A stretch of DNA of 64,000 bases from Planktothrix serta PCC 8927 (GCF_900010725.2 NZ_LR734824.1:30047-94046); one strand, 5' to 3'; shown: positions 1 through 8,659, counted from the stretch's first letter. The notes: generated by a model from the sequence alone, not told the origin. Made by a program: numbers and translations.

Positions 1-49
1 CGCGCCTCGCCCCTACGACAATCTGTTACCATTATTGAGATCTATACAA

Positions 50-853
50 ATGTTTGATCAATCAATCTATATGACAAATAGTTTAGAAGAGTTGAGATCC
101 GGTAATGCAACCAGACAAGCTGAGGCATTACTAAAGTTAGTTGATGATGAAGTTTATGAAGCTGTACCGGATATTCTACCCTTATTAAACTCACCAGAAA
201 CTGCAATTCGTTCTAGTGCGGCTTACGCATTAGGTTATCTGGGAATTGATCAGGTTAAAACAGTAGGTTTTGCCTTAATGAATAGACTCAATGATCCTGA
301 AGAAATTGTTAGGTCTGATGTAATTGAAGCTTTGGGAGCATTGCAATATATTGAGGCTATTACTCAAATTAAATGTAAATTAATTAACGATCCTTCTGCT
401 TTAGTTCGTGCGTCAGCAGCAGAAGCATTGGGAGAATTGGGAGAACCCGAAGCAATAGAAACATTAGAAAAATCCTTATTAAAACTAGATGAAGATGAAG
501 CTGTTCGCGCCTATGCTGCAAATTCTATTGGTCTTTTAGGGAGTGATTTAATTTTACCAAAACTCAAAATTTATCTTCAATACTTTGAGAAAAGTATCAA
601 AATAAAAGCAGAACTACTAGGAGCAATATATTATTTAGGTGCAAAAGAAGCTTTACAACAACTGATAGGATTATTAGATGATGCCGATGAGAATTTAGCG
701 ATCGCAATTCTTAATATCTTAACTGATTTAAAAGATCGGACAAATTTAGATCAACTCTTACAAGATGCTCCTGAAATGGAAAGTAAATTGAAAAATATTA
801 GTCAAAAGATGCCGATTTTAATTACTCATAAAAAACAGATTTTAACAGCTTAA
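50..853 (+). CDS. HEAT-repeat (PBS lyase-like) protein
   Basis: This is an all-helical repeat protein of about 267 residues built from successive HEAT units of roughly 31 residues. Recurrent pieces such as SSAAYALGYLG, ASAAEALGELGEP and AYAANSIGLLG are visible. In cyanobacteria such proteins include phycobilin lyases of the CpcE/NblB type and general protein-binding scaffolds; nothing here identifies a substrate, so only the fold is claimed. An in-frame TTG lies at 35, but the ATG at 50 gives a more natural N-terminus. Another ATG at 71 is possible. The region before 50 is only the window edge, so the promoter cannot be judged. It converges on dnaN across a strong hairpin. Confidence 0.8.
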   Translation: MFDQSIYMTNSLEELRSGNATRQAEALLKLVDDEVYEAVPDILPLLNSPETAIRSSAAYALGYLGIDQVKTVGFALMNRLNDPEEIVRSDVIEALGALQYIEAITQIKCKLINDPSALVRASAAEALGELGEPEAIETLEKSLLKLDEDEAVRAYAANSIGLLGSDLILPKLKIYLQYFEKSIKIKAELLGAIYYLGAKEALQQLIGLLDDADENLAIAILNILTDLKDRTNLDQLLQDAPEMESKLKNISQKMPILITHKKQILTA

Positions 854-858
854 TATAA

Positions 859-887
859 AAACCGGGTTTCTTCGAGAAACCCGGTTT
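859..887. terminator. Bidirectional hairpin between the HEAT gene and dnaN
   Basis: A perfect 13-bp inverted repeat (AAACCGGGTTTCT and its complement) encloses a 3-nt loop, between the stop codons of two convergent genes. A related imperfect sequence lies downstream of flv1 near 18570. It probably ends transcription from both sides, although the T-tract is short. Confidence 0.7.
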
Positions 888-893
888 CTGGGA

Positions 894-2054
894 TTAATTT
901 CTCAATTGTACTGGCATAACTAAATAAATCATTTTAATCCCACCCAACGGATTAACAATAACAGGGCTAGTCGCTGCATTCAACTGAATGGAAATTTCCG
1001 ACGTATTAAATACTTTTAATCCTTCTAATAAGTATTTAACATTAAATGCTAACTCCTTCGGTTCATCCCCTGAAATTTGAGCCGGGAGAGATTCTAAAGC
1101 ATTACCAACATCGGCGGCTTCTACGGATAAAGCAATTTGTTGATTAACATGATCAACGGTACATTTAACAATATCATTTTTTTGGGAAGCTAAAACAGCA
1201 ATTCGTTCTAAGGCTCCCACAAATCCCCGTCGATCTAAATTAATCTGATTTAAAAATTGACTCGGAATCAACTGACGATAAGCGGGATAAGCTCCTTCTA
1301 ATTTGCGAGTATTTAACCGTTGTTCGCCTAACTCAAAAATCACTTGACTTTCATCAAATCGCAATGTGATAATTACCGGAGAATCATCTTTTTCACCACT
1401 TCGCATCGCCACCATCCGTTCCACTTCCCTTAAAGCCCGTGCGGGAACAGTAACTTCAAATTCCTCTAATTCTTCATCGGGATCAGTTTCGCTTAAATTT
1501 TCCGTTTGCACAACGGCTAATCGATGACCATCGGTTGAAGCAAATTCTATCGTATTATTTTGAACCTTTAAATGTACTCCGGTTAAAACTTGTTTTGTTT
1601 CATCGGGACTGGTAGCAAATAACGTCCCCTTCAATCCAGAAATTAAAGATTCTGCCGCCAAATGAATCGAATCTTCTCCTTGAATAGACGGTAATTCTGG
1701 ATATTCTTCTGCCGCCATTCCTCGGATTTGATATTCCCCCGAACTAGAAGTTAAGGTAACAACAGCCTCTCCAATTTCATCATCTAGGGTGATTTCTCCC
1801 CCTGGTAAACGGGAGACAATATCATTAAATAATTTAGCCGGGACGGTTAAAGTTCCACCTTCCTCAACCGTTGCTGACATACTCGCCCGAATACCTAAAC
1901 TTAAATCAAATGCCGTTAAATTTAAGCGTTGATTTTCGGCATCTGCATCAACTAAAATATTAGATAAAATCGGATGATTCGGACGAGAAGGAATCGCCCT
2001 AGAAACCCAAGATAAATTAGAACTTAATTTGTCCTGCTCAACAATAATTTTCAT
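894..2054 (-). CDS. dnaN: DNA polymerase III beta subunit (sliding clamp)
   Basis: This is the ring-shaped processivity clamp that tethers DNA polymerase III to DNA. The 386-residue length and the three consecutive clamp folds match the family. Recognisable pieces are the N-terminus MKIIVEQDKLSSNLSWVSRAI, the ASTDGHRLAVV segment in the middle domain and the C-terminal YLVMPVQLRN. It lies downstream of dnaA on the same strand, separated by the presumed origin and a structured RNA element in its leader. The ribosome-binding site before the ATG is weak, with only an A/T-rich stretch visible. Identification is secure. Confidence 0.97.
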   Translation of the reverse strand: MKIIVEQDKLSSNLSWVSRAIPSRPNHPILSNILVDADAENQRLNLTAFDLSLGIRASMSATVEEGGTLTVPAKLFNDIVSRLPGGEITLDDEIGEAVVTLTSSSGEYQIRGMAAEEYPELPSIQGEDSIHLAAESLISGLKGTLFATSPDETKQVLTGVHLKVQNNTIEFASTDGHRLAVVQTENLSETDPDEELEEFEVTVPARALREVERMVAMRSGEKDDSPVIITLRFDESQVIFELGEQRLNTRKLEGAYPAYRQLIPSQFLNQINLDRRGFVGALERIAVLASQKNDIVKCTVDHVNQQIALSVEAADVGNALESLPAQISGDEPKELAFNVKYLLEGLKVFNTSEISIQLNAATSPVIVNPLGGIKMIYLVMPVQLRN

Positions 2055-2080
2055 AATAAAAAAAATGGGAAGTTTGGAAA

Positions 2081-2101
2081 CCGCATCTCTTCAGAGCGCG
2101 G
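2081..2101 (-). repeat. Short hairpin echoing the 5' stem of the upstream RNA element
   Basis: On the minus strand this reads as a stem with a CTCTGAAGAGA core. Thirteen bases (TCTCTTCAGAGCG on the plus strand, 2086-2098) are identical to 2419-2431, which form the 5' hairpin of the RNA element at 2175-2441. The two copies lie in the same orientation about 333 bases apart and bracket the element. Confidence 0.5.
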
Positions 2102-2174
2102 AGGAAAAACGACTCAGGGGAATTTATTCCCCGTGAATACTAGATTAGGAATCGACAAAAATTGTTGTATTTGC

Positions 2175-2441
2175 CGATTCCCGGTTTTTTGGGATTTCTC
2201 CCACTCCTATTGCTAGGGTAATGTTAGCTTCGCCAATGTTATCGGTCGGTACTATCTCGAAAGCACTGTCTTACCCCTCGTAAAACTGTTTAAATGCCCG
2301 AGTTTTAGAGCTTGGGACTAGCTTCGCATCCCAAGGTAAGAACTTTAACGCTTCCCGATAACGTAGCCAGTTAAGGCTAAGGCTGGTCAGCTATCCAAAG
2401 GAGAGGCATGAAGCCCCGTCTCTTCAGAGCGGGGTGCTGAC
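2175..2441 (-). ncRNA. HEARO/omega-RNA-like structured element, copy 1 (no IscB ORF)
   Basis: Read on the minus strand, this segment matches 9908-10205 (plus) in ordered blocks: a GTCAGCACCCCGC start and hairpin closing with CGGGGCTTCATGCC, then GACCAGCC, TTAACTG-CTACGTT, GCTAGTCCC, AAACAGTTTTACGAGGGG, TAAGACAGTGCT, TTGGCGAAGCTAAC, TTACCCTAG and AATAGGAGT. Such spaced conservation with variable loops indicates RNA structure. I assign it to the HEARO class (the omega RNA of IscB/IsrB transposon-encoded nucleases) from memory of cyanobacterial examples, so the family name is an inference. No RRXRR/HNH gene is adjacent. It sits in sense orientation between oriC and dnaN, so it may lie in the dnaN leader. 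The 3' boundary is uncertain; further hairpins continue to about 2120. Confidence 0.6.
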
Positions 2442-2637
2442 AATTCGCCCAAGACTGATCAGTATTACCCTAGGAATTCTCGCCAACGGTTTCTGATGTT
2501 GACGAGAGAACCAAACATTTGATTATACCTCACAAAACCCTCGATTTGACTCCGCTAAAATCTCTCAAGGAAGGAATGAAATCTCCATTCAGGGCCTAAA
2601 ATTGGATAGGAGATCCAGGGAGTTCAAGGATATAACC

Positions 2638-2749
2638 TGTGGAAAACCTGTGGAAAACCTGTGAAAAAACATCACACTTCACCCCACAAATTCCCTGAAA
2701 CCATCAGTCTTTCATCCCCATCTTGACGTTATCCACAATGTTTTCCACA
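2638..2749. promoter_or_regulatory. Cluster of DnaA boxes
   Basis: Two TGTGGAAAA boxes (2638-2646, 2649-2657) and a variant TGTGAAAAA (2660-2668) lie in one orientation. TTATCCACA (2729-2737, the perfect consensus) and TTTTCCACA (2741-2749) lie in the other. The 11-base spacing of the first three and the opposed orientation of the last two fit a DnaA assembly site. Confidence 0.75.
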
Positions 2750-2825
2750 CCAAACAATCAAGGTGTCAGGTTTCGGGTTTCTATTATTTTCTCCCCTTCC
2801 CTTGCTCCTCCTACTTCCCCTATTA

Positions 2826-2961
2826 CCTATTGCCTATTGCCTATTGCCTATTGCCTATTGCCTATTGCCTATTGCCTATTGCCTATTACCTATTGCCTAT
2901 TGCCTATTGCCTATTGCCTATTCCCTATCCCCTGTTCCCTGTTCCCTGTTCCCTGTTCCCT
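2826..2961. repeat. Heptanucleotide tandem repeats (TGCCTAT then GTTCCCT)
   Basis: About fourteen near-perfect copies of the heptamer TGCCTAT (2826-2922) pass into a second heptamer tract of GTTCCCT (about 2930-2961). Such short tandemly repeated repetitive (STRR) sequences are typical of filamentous cyanobacteria. The tract ends directly at the dnaA stop codon. Confidence 0.9.
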
Positions 2962-2963
2962 TC

Positions 2964-4337
2964 TCAATGCGAACGACTGTTAAAATTAATTTTATCGCTA
3001 AGTTGTCGTAAGGTTTGAGCTAAATCCCGATCTTGGTGACGTAATTGGGAAATTTTTTCACAACTATACATAACAGTGGTGTGATCTTTTCCCCCAAATA
3101 ATTCTCCAATTTTCGGTAAACTTAAATCGGTATGTTGTCGCATCAAATACATGGCTACTTGACGCGCTAAACTAATTTCTCGCCGTCGAGAACTCCCCTT
3201 CAAATCTTCTAAAGAAACCCGATAAATTTCGGCAACAATTTGCATAACGGCTTCGGGTGAAGATTCCTCTAATTTTTCCGTTGAGGTTAATACTGGAGTA
3301 ATATTTTCCACCGTCATTGCTAAACCCGAAATGGATAAATAAGCGATCGCTCGAATTAAAGCTCCTTCCAATTCCCGAATATTAGAACGATAATTAGACG
3401 CAATATATTCAATCACTTCACGCGGTAACTGAACATTTTCATATTCCGCTTTTTTCTGTAAAATTGCCATCCGGGTTTCCAAATCCGGCGGTTGAATATC
3501 CGCCACTAACCCCATCGAAAATCGAGAACATAAACGCTCCTGTAATCGAGGAATTTGATGGGGAGGGCGATCGGACGCTAACACCACCTGTTTTCCGGCT
3601 TCATGCAACGTATTAAAGGTATGAAAAAATTCCTCCTGAGTATATTCTTTACCTTCAATAAATTGAATATCATCGACTAATAATACATCCGCTTCTCGAT
3701 AATGTTCTCGAAAACTCTGCATACTATCTCGACGAATTGCCGTAATTAAATCATTAGTAAACTTTTCCGTTGAAACATAAAATACTTGAGAATAAGGTGC
3801 AATTTCTAACCGATAATGACCAATAGCTTGCATTAAATGGGTTTTTCCTAATCCCACACCTCCACACAAAAATAACGGGTTAAACTCCCGACCTGGAAAC
3901 TCCGCCACCGCCAAAGAAGCCGCATGAGCAAGACGACTATTCGCCCCGACCACAAACCGAGAAAACACATATTTGGAGTTTAAATTCGTGGGTTTGGGGG
4001 GTGAATCCTGGGGGTTTTCCGTTCCCACCGAAGCAACAGGAGACGGCCAAACCAAGTTAAATGGGCTAGAATCCGATGCAGATTCGTTAATCTGGGTTGT
4101 AATGTAAATTTCTACCGGATAACCCAGGATGTCCTGCACCGTATCGGCGATCAATTCTCGATAATATTTCTGAAGCCAATTGCAAGAAAACGGGTTTGGC
4201 GTGCGAATGATTAAACAATTGTTGTCTAGTTGTTCAGCCCAAGCGGTTTTAATCCAGGTATCAAAAGTTGGACGTCCCAATTGTGCCTGAAGACGTTCCA
4301 GAACTTGATCCCAGAGATGATCGATGGGGAGTTCCAT
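2964..4337 (-). CDS. dnaA: Chromosomal replication initiator DnaA
   Basis: DnaA is the AAA+ ATPase that binds DnaA boxes and opens the replication origin. Visible parts are an N-terminal domain ([17 protein letters not shown]), a linker rich in S, P and N, the Walker A motif GGVGLGKTH, the Walker [10 protein letters not shown], and the C-terminal DNA-binding helix-turn-helix with the signature [16 protein letters not shown] chose the ATG at 4337; an in-frame GTG at 4349 would add four residues. The gene transcribes toward its own origin and then dnaN. At about 457 residues it has the usual length for cyanobacterial DnaA. Confidence 0.97.
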   Translation of the reverse strand: MELPIDHLWDQVLERLQAQLGRPTFDTWIKTAWAEQLDNNCLIIRTPNPFSCNWLQKYYRELIADTVQDILGYPVEIYITTQINESASDSSPFNLVWPSPVASVGTENPQDSPPKPTNLNSKYVFSRFVVGANSRLAHAASLAVAEFPGREFNPLFLCGGVGLGKTHLMQAIGHYRLEIAPYSQVFYVSTEKFTNDLITAIRRDSMQSFREHYREADVLLVDDIQFIEGKEYTQEEFFHTFNTLHEAGKQVVLASDRPPHQIPRLQERLCSRFSMGLVADIQPPDLETRMAILQKKAEYENVQLPREVIEYIASNYRSNIRELEGALIRAIAYLSISGLAMTVENITPVLTSTEKLEESSPEAVMQIVAEIYRVSLEDLKGSSRRREISLARQVAMYLMRQHTDLSLPKIGELFGGKDHTTVMYSCEKISQLRHQDRDLAQTLRQLSDKINFNSRSH

Positions 4338-4570
4338 AGCTAGACCCACGAGTTCAAACTACACGATAACAGTTTCCCTAACATTCCTGAGACAGGAGCA
4401 ACGGAAATTTAAAATTGTTCAACTTCTGCAAACCCTCGAAAATAAAAGCGATAATAATAAAGGAATGATCCAATTAGAGTCAACAGCAATCAATAGGAGG
4501 CTAAGAAAAACCCTGAACTCTAGGAAATAGTTCAAAACTACTGATATTATTAACACTTTAAAAGCCGTCG

Positions 4571-5860
4571 ATGAAGAGTACATCTGACAAAGAAAATCGC
4601 CAAAACCCCCTCCGTACTGTTTTCTTATTACTGATCGGAGGCGGGGTTGCCTTACTCGGTGATCGCTGGTTAGCCACCCGCAACGCTTCAATTGTTCAAC
4701 CGTCAACACCTCAACCTCTGGCTCAAGTTTCCCCCTCTGCTTCTGGTAATGCCAATAATAACGGGAGTTCTCCCCCCAACCCGACTGCTTGGTTAGGTCA
4801 AAAAGCTAATTTAGCAGCAGCGTTAAAACCTGTAGACTCTAACTTTATTGTCAATGCCGTTAATGAAGTTGGGCCAGCCGTGGTTCGGATCAATGCCTCT
4901 CGTCAAGTAGCTCGTCGAGGATTTGATCAGTTTGGGGACGGTTTTCCAGAGGAATTTTTTGGGGCTGAATCTCCTAAACGCCGTTCTAATCGACCAATTG
5001 AGCAAGGGACGGGTTCAGGGTTCATTCTGTCTGCTAATGGCGTGATTATGACCAACTCTCACGTTGTTGAGGGAACTGATCGGGTACAAGTAGTTTTAAA
5101 AGATGGCCGTCGGTTTGATGGAAAAGTCCTAGGATCGGATTCTGTAACTGATGTTGCTGTAATTAAAATTAATGCGGATAATTTGCCCAGTGTGAAAATT
5201 GGCGATTCTGAGGCATTATCTCCTGGGGAATGGGCGATCGCTATTGGCAATCCATTAGGATTAGATAACTCAGTTACAGTGGGAATTATTAGTGCTACAG
5301 GACGTTCTAGTAGTGATGTTGGCGTTCCCGATAAACGGATTGGTTTTATTCAAACTGATGCAGCAATTAACCCTGGAAATTCAGGGGGGCCACTGCTTAA
5401 TGCTAGAGGGGAAGTTGTGGGAATGAATACCGCAATTATTAGTGGCGCTCAAGGTTTGGGATTTGCTATTCCGATTAATAAAGCTCAACAAATTGCCCAA
5501 CAATTAGCCACAACCGGACGCGCTGAACACGCTTATTTAGGGATTGAAATGGTCACACTCAGCCCCGAATTGCGTCAAGAATTGCAAGAAACTCCTGATT
5601 TAGAATTCCTGATTACTCAAGATAACGGGGTTTTAATTGTTAATGTTATTCCGAGTTCTCCTGCAATGAAATCTGGATTAAAACCCGGAGATATTATTGT
5701 AAAAATTGATGATAAACCGATTACAAAATCCGATGCGGTTCAAGAATTAGTTCAAAATCAAAATGTGGGGACACCGATGAAAGTAGAGTTAAATCGTAAA
5801 GGACAACCCCTGACTTTAGAAGTAAAAACAGGTAATATGCCTGAACAAATTCAGGGGTAA
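4571..5860 (+). CDS. HtrA/DegP-type trypsin-like serine protease with PDZ domain
   Basis: This is a periplasmic or thylakoid-lumen quality-control protease of the cyanobacterial HhoA/HhoB/HtrA group. It begins with a membrane-spanning signal or anchor (TVFLLLIGGGVALLG, residues 17-30), followed by a low-complexity Ser/Asn linker. The trypsin-fold domain carries the triad His164 (NSHVVEG), Asp194 (TDVAVIKI) and Ser271 (INPGNSGGPL). One PDZ domain occupies roughly residues 320-420 (VIPSSPAMKSGLKPGDIIVKI). Length 429 is normal for the group. Which of the three cyanobacterial paralogues it represents cannot be decided from sequence alone. It is divergent from dnaA across about 230 bases. Confidence 0.93.
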   Translation: MKSTSDKENRQNPLRTVFLLLIGGGVALLGDRWLATRNASIVQPSTPQPLAQVSPSASGNANNNGSSPPNPTAWLGQKANLAAALKPVDSNFIVNAVNEVGPAVVRINASRQVARRGFDQFGDGFPEEFFGAESPKRRSNRPIEQGTGSGFILSANGVIMTNSHVVEGTDRVQVVLKDGRRFDGKVLGSDSVTDVAVIKINADNLPSVKIGDSEALSPGEWAIAIGNPLGLDNSVTVGIISATGRSSSDVGVPDKRIGFIQTDAAINPGNSGGPLLNARGEVVGMNTAIISGAQGLGFAIPINKAQQIAQQLATTGRAEHAYLGIEMVTLSPELRQELQETPDLEFLITQDNGVLIVNVIPSSPAMKSGLKPGDIIVKIDDKPITKSDAVQELVQNQNVGTPMKVELNRKGQPLTLEVKTGNMPEQIQG

Positions 5861-5863
5861 AAT

Positions 5864-5887
5864 GTTATCAGTTATCAGTTATCAGTT
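5864..5887. repeat. GTTATCA heptamer repeat
   Basis: Three copies of GTTATCA follow the protease stop codon, another member of the STRR families scattered through this window. Confidence 0.8.
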
Positions 5888-5927
5888 AATAAATTAATTA
5901 TGTTCGTAATGGTTAACAATTAATCAA

Positions 5928-6470
5928 ATGAGTGAAATTTTAGCGATTTCGGAATTAGGAAATCCGGTTTTACGGGGTTATGCTCATCCGATTCAAAATA
6001 TTTGGGAGGAGCGAATTCAAACCTTAATTGATAATTTAATCACAACGGCTTCTCAAGCTAATGGAGTCGGTATTGCTGCCCCTCAAGTGGGGGTTAGCGA
6101 TCGCTTATTTATTATCGCTTCTCGTCCCACATTGCGCTATCCTAACGCACCCCTTATGGAACCGACAGCGATGATTAATCCTAAAATTATTCAGCATTCT
6201 AACGAAACTGTTAAGGACTGGGAAGGCTGTTTAAGTGTCCCTGGAATTCGGGGATTAGTCCCCCGTTATCAAGCCCTAGAAGTTGAATATACCAGTCGAG
6301 AAGGGAAACTCTGTCATCAAGAATTAACGGATTTTGTGGCTCGGATTTTTCAACATGAACTTGATCATCTTGAGGGAATTGTATTTTTAGATCGGGTTGA
6401 AAGTACCCAGGAGCTAATTACAGAAGCCGAATATCAAAAACGTGATATAGCAATCCCAAATAGGTTGTAA
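5928..6470 (+). CDS. def: Peptide deformylase
   Basis: This enzyme removes the N-formyl group from nascent polypeptides, using a metal ion bound by one Cys and two His. All three signature motifs are present: GVGIAAPQVGV (motif 1, residues 46-56), EGCLSVP (motif 2, metal ligand Cys101) and HELDH (motif 3, His143 and His147 with catalytic Glu144). The length of 180 residues is typical. It follows the HtrA gene by 67 bases on the same strand with a heptamer repeat between them, so cotranscription is possible but not demonstrated. Confidence 0.96.
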   Translation: MSEILAISELGNPVLRGYAHPIQNIWEERIQTLIDNLITTASQANGVGIAAPQVGVSDRLFIIASRPTLRYPNAPLMEPTAMINPKIIQHSNETVKDWEGCLSVPGIRGLVPRYQALEVEYTSREGKLCHQELTDFVARIFQHELDHLEGIVFLDRVESTQELITEAEYQKRDIAIPNRL

Positions 6471-6510
6471 CAATTTATAACTGATATGAAACAGCCAGAA
6501 GTATTATCTC

Positions 6511-6567
6511 TGTTCCCTGTTCCCTGTTCCCTGTTCCCTGTTCCCTGTTCCCTGTTCCCTGTTCCCT
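6511..6567. repeat. TGTTCCC heptamer repeat tract
   Basis: About eight uninterrupted copies of the heptamer TGTTCCC lie between def and the first TerD gene. It is the same family as the tract next to dnaA. Confidence 0.9.
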
Positions 6568-6649
6568 TCTGAACCGAGATTTTGCGAAATAGTTACCCTC
6601 GCTATTGTAGAGTATTTGTAAGTCAATTTCAGGAGAATTTATTAAAGCT

Positions 6650-7219
6650 ATGACGATTAATTTAAGCAAGGGAGAACGGATTAGCCTTTCCAAAGAAGCA
6701 CCGGGTTTAAAAAAAGCCGGAGTTGGATTAGGATGGGATATTAACGCTTCTGACACTGGAGCCGCTTTTGATTTAGATGTGTCGGTATTTATGATTGCCA
6801 GTAATGGCAAAATTCCTAACGAACAATATTTCGTATTTTATAATAACTTAAAATCTCCCGATGGATCTGTTGAATCTTTGGGAGATGATCGCACCGGAGA
6901 AGGAGGCGGTGATGATGAAACCATTCTCGTTGAGTTAAATACCATTGATCCCAATATTCAAGAAATTGTCTTTGTCGTCACCATTTACGAAGCCGAAGCC
7001 AGACGGCAAAATTTTGGACAAATTCGCAATTCTTACATCCGAATTTATAACAATGAAAATGACTCTGAGATCACTCGCTATGATTTAGAAGAGGATTTTT
7101 CCAGAGAAACTTCTATCGAAATGGGTCGCCTCTATCGCAAAGACGGCGAATGGCGCTTTCAAGCCGTTGGACAAGGCTATAATTCAGGTTTAGAAGCCTT
7201 TGTTCAACAATATACCTAA
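6650..7219 (+). CDS. TerD-family stress protein, paralogue 1
   Basis: The whole 189-residue protein is one TerD domain: an N-terminal ISLSKEAPGLKKAGVGLGW, the GWDIN-FDLDVSVFM core, and the GDDRTGEGGGDDETI segment rich in acidic residues. Family members bind calcium through such acidic loops and are linked to tellurite, phage and general stress resistance; the biochemical role is not settled. An AGGAGAA ribosome-binding site precedes the ATG. It is the first of three tandem paralogues. No ter-cluster partner such as TerC is seen nearby. Confidence 0.88.
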   Translation: MTINLSKGERISLSKEAPGLKKAGVGLGWDINASDTGAAFDLDVSVFMIASNGKIPNEQYFVFYNNLKSPDGSVESLGDDRTGEGGGDDETILVELNTIDPNIQEIVFVVTIYEAEARRQNFGQIRNSYIRIYNNENDSEITRYDLEEDFSRETSIEMGRLYRKDGEWRFQAVGQGYNSGLEAFVQQYT

Positions 7220-7300
7220 AGGGGTTGACGGTTGACTGTTGACGGTTAACCGTCAGCCACTCAGACTGATAAAATTTACAATCTGTGGAGTTGATTACCC

Positions 7301-7870
7301 ATGTCAATTAATATTAAAAAAGGGGAACGAATTAGTTTATCCAAAGAAGCTCCGGGTTTAAAACGAGCATCTATTGGTTTAGGATGGGATGTGAATGCCA
7401 GTGATACAGGAACAGCCTTTGATTTAGATGCTTCTGTGTTTATGGTGGCAGAAGATGGTAAAATTCCAGTCGATGAATATTTCATATTTTATAATAACTT
7501 AATTTCTCCTGATCAATCTGTTAAACATTTAGGAGATAGTCGGACTGGAGAAGGAAGCGGGGATGACGAAACTATCATCGTAGATTTAACAAAAATTAAT
7601 CCTTCTATTCAAGAATTAATCTTTGTTGTTACCATTCATGATGCGGATCAACGGCGACAAAACTTCGGACAGGTGAAGAATTCTTATATTAGAATTTACG
7701 ATGCGGACACTCAAACCGAAGTCACAAAATATGATTTAGAAGAAGATTTCTCACGGGAAACGGCTGTTGAATTTGGGAGATTATATCTAAAAAATGGCGA
7801 ATGGCGATTTCAAGCCGTCGGACAAGGTTACAATGCTGGGTTACAGAGTTTTGTAGACAAATACGTTTAA
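7301..7870 (+). CDS. TerD-family stress protein, paralogue 2
   Basis: This protein is the same length as the preceding gene (189 residues) and very similar along its whole length, including ISLSKEAPGLKRA, GWDVN, FDLDASVFM and GDSRTGEGSGDDETI. The pair clearly arose by tandem duplication. The 81-base gap between them holds a repeat of the GTTGAC/GGTCAAC type. Calcium binding through the acidic loops is expected from the family. It probably forms one expression unit with the neighbouring TerD genes. Confidence 0.88.
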   Translation: MSINIKKGERISLSKEAPGLKRASIGLGWDVNASDTGTAFDLDASVFMVAEDGKIPVDEYFIFYNNLISPDQSVKHLGDSRTGEGSGDDETIIVDLTKINPSIQELIFVVTIHDADQRRQNFGQVKNSYIRIYDADTQTEVTKYDLEEDFSRETAVEFGRLYLKNGEWRFQAVGQGYNAGLQSFVDKYV

Positions 7871-7898
7871 ATTTAATTTCTTTTGGAGGATTTCAACC

Positions 7899-8495
7899 AT
7901 GACTATTAATTTAAAAAAAGGTCAAAGCATCATTCTTGATAAAAATGAATATGATTTATCAAAGGTCGTGATGGGGTTAGGATGGGATGTGGCTAAAAAA
8001 GGATTTTTTGGAGGATTATTAAGCGGATCTGCCGATTTTGATTTAGATGGATTTGCCTTGTTATTAGATACTCAGGGAAAATTAAAAACTCAGCAAGAAG
8101 ATGTTGTTTATTTTGGGCATTTAGCCACAAAAAATAATACCGTTATTCATTCAGGAGATAATCTAACGGGAAAAGGATCAGGAGATGATGAAAGCATTAT
8201 TATTGATTTCAAAAATCTTCCCCAAGCTTATCAGCGAATTATTTTAGGCGTTAATATTTATCACGGAAAAGAACGCGAACAACACTTTGGAATGGTTAAT
8301 AATGCCTTTGTACGAGCAATTGATGCTGCGGGTAAAGAAATTGCACGTTACAGCCTCTCCGGTGAACCCGCTTACACAGGTCAAATTTCTATGTTACTCG
8401 GAGAACTAACCCAAGAAAACGGACAATGGAAATTTAAAGCATTAGGAACACCCTTAAACACCAGTTTAAACGGTGTTATTCGTTCATTTCAGTAG
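7899..8495 (+). CDS. TerD-family stress protein, divergent paralogue 3
   Basis: This is a more diverged TerD-domain protein of 198 residues. It keeps GLGWDV, a FDLDGFALLLD core and the SGDNLTGKGSGDDESI acidic loop, but carries a Gly/Phe-rich insert (KKGFFGGLLSGSA) after GWDV and a distinct N-terminus (IILDKNEYDLSKV). A good TTGGAGG ribosome-binding site precedes the ATG, only 28 bases after the previous stop, which indicates cotranscription with the other two. The insert suggests a specialised partner or ligand; that is inference. Confidence 0.87.
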   Translation: MTINLKKGQSIILDKNEYDLSKVVMGLGWDVAKKGFFGGLLSGSADFDLDGFALLLDTQGKLKTQQEDVVYFGHLATKNNTVIHSGDNLTGKGSGDDESIIIDFKNLPQAYQRIILGVNIYHGKEREQHFGMVNNAFVRAIDAAGKEIARYSLSGEPAYTGQISMLLGELTQENGQWKFKALGTPLNTSLNGVIRSFQ

Positions 8496-8514
8496 TTGAA
8501 TTCATCGATAACAG

Positions 8515-8586
8515 GTAGGGGCGACGTATTCGGTTATTGAATAATGGGTATACCCATCAATCCTTATCCGAATCCACCGCCCCTAC
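8515..8586. repeat. Palindromic GTAGGGGCG element (MITE-like)
   Basis: A 72-bp imperfect palindrome is bounded by GTAGGGGCG and CGCCCCTAC, with an inner ATTCGG/CCGAAT pair. Related terminal sequences occur at 40313-40369, at 63765-63792 and at the left window edge. It lies between convergent TerD3 and cpcG, so it may also end transcription. Confidence 0.7.
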
Positions 8587-8659
8587 AACTGATCACTATT
8601 TTCAACGCTATTTTAATAACGTTTGTGTTGAAAATTAGCTCGCCTGGCGATCGCCAATA

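Larger units (their letters stand above)
2630..2963. other. Probable chromosomal replication origin (oriC), dnaA-dnaN interval
   Basis: The interval between the 3' end of dnaA and the 5' side of dnaN carries a cluster of DnaA-box-like nonamers followed by a long heptamer repeat tract. The dnaA-oriC-dnaN arrangement is a common bacterial origin layout. No clear AT-rich unwinding element was picked out by eye. Short ORFs in this interval merely translate the heptamer repeats and are not genes. Confidence 0.7.

Noticed and set aside
2826-2961. Possible CRISPR-like repeat array
   Set aside because: The units are seven bases, contiguous and without spacers, so this is a simple tandem repeat and not CRISPR.
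2723-3018. Three overlapping plus-strand ORFs rich in repeated PIAYCLL-type residues
   Set aside because: They are direct translations of the heptamer repeat tract in three frames; a repeat of seven bases stays open in all frames. They have no start context or homology.
4419-4709. Minus-strand ORF of 96 codons over the dnaA-htrA gap
   Set aside because: It overlaps the start of the HtrA gene and the residues are not protein-like; it is a shadow frame.
6475-6810. Minus-strand ORF of 111 codons
   Set aside because: It overlaps the first TerD gene in the opposite frame and its end reads the TGTTCCC repeat as repeated GTGNREQ-like residues.
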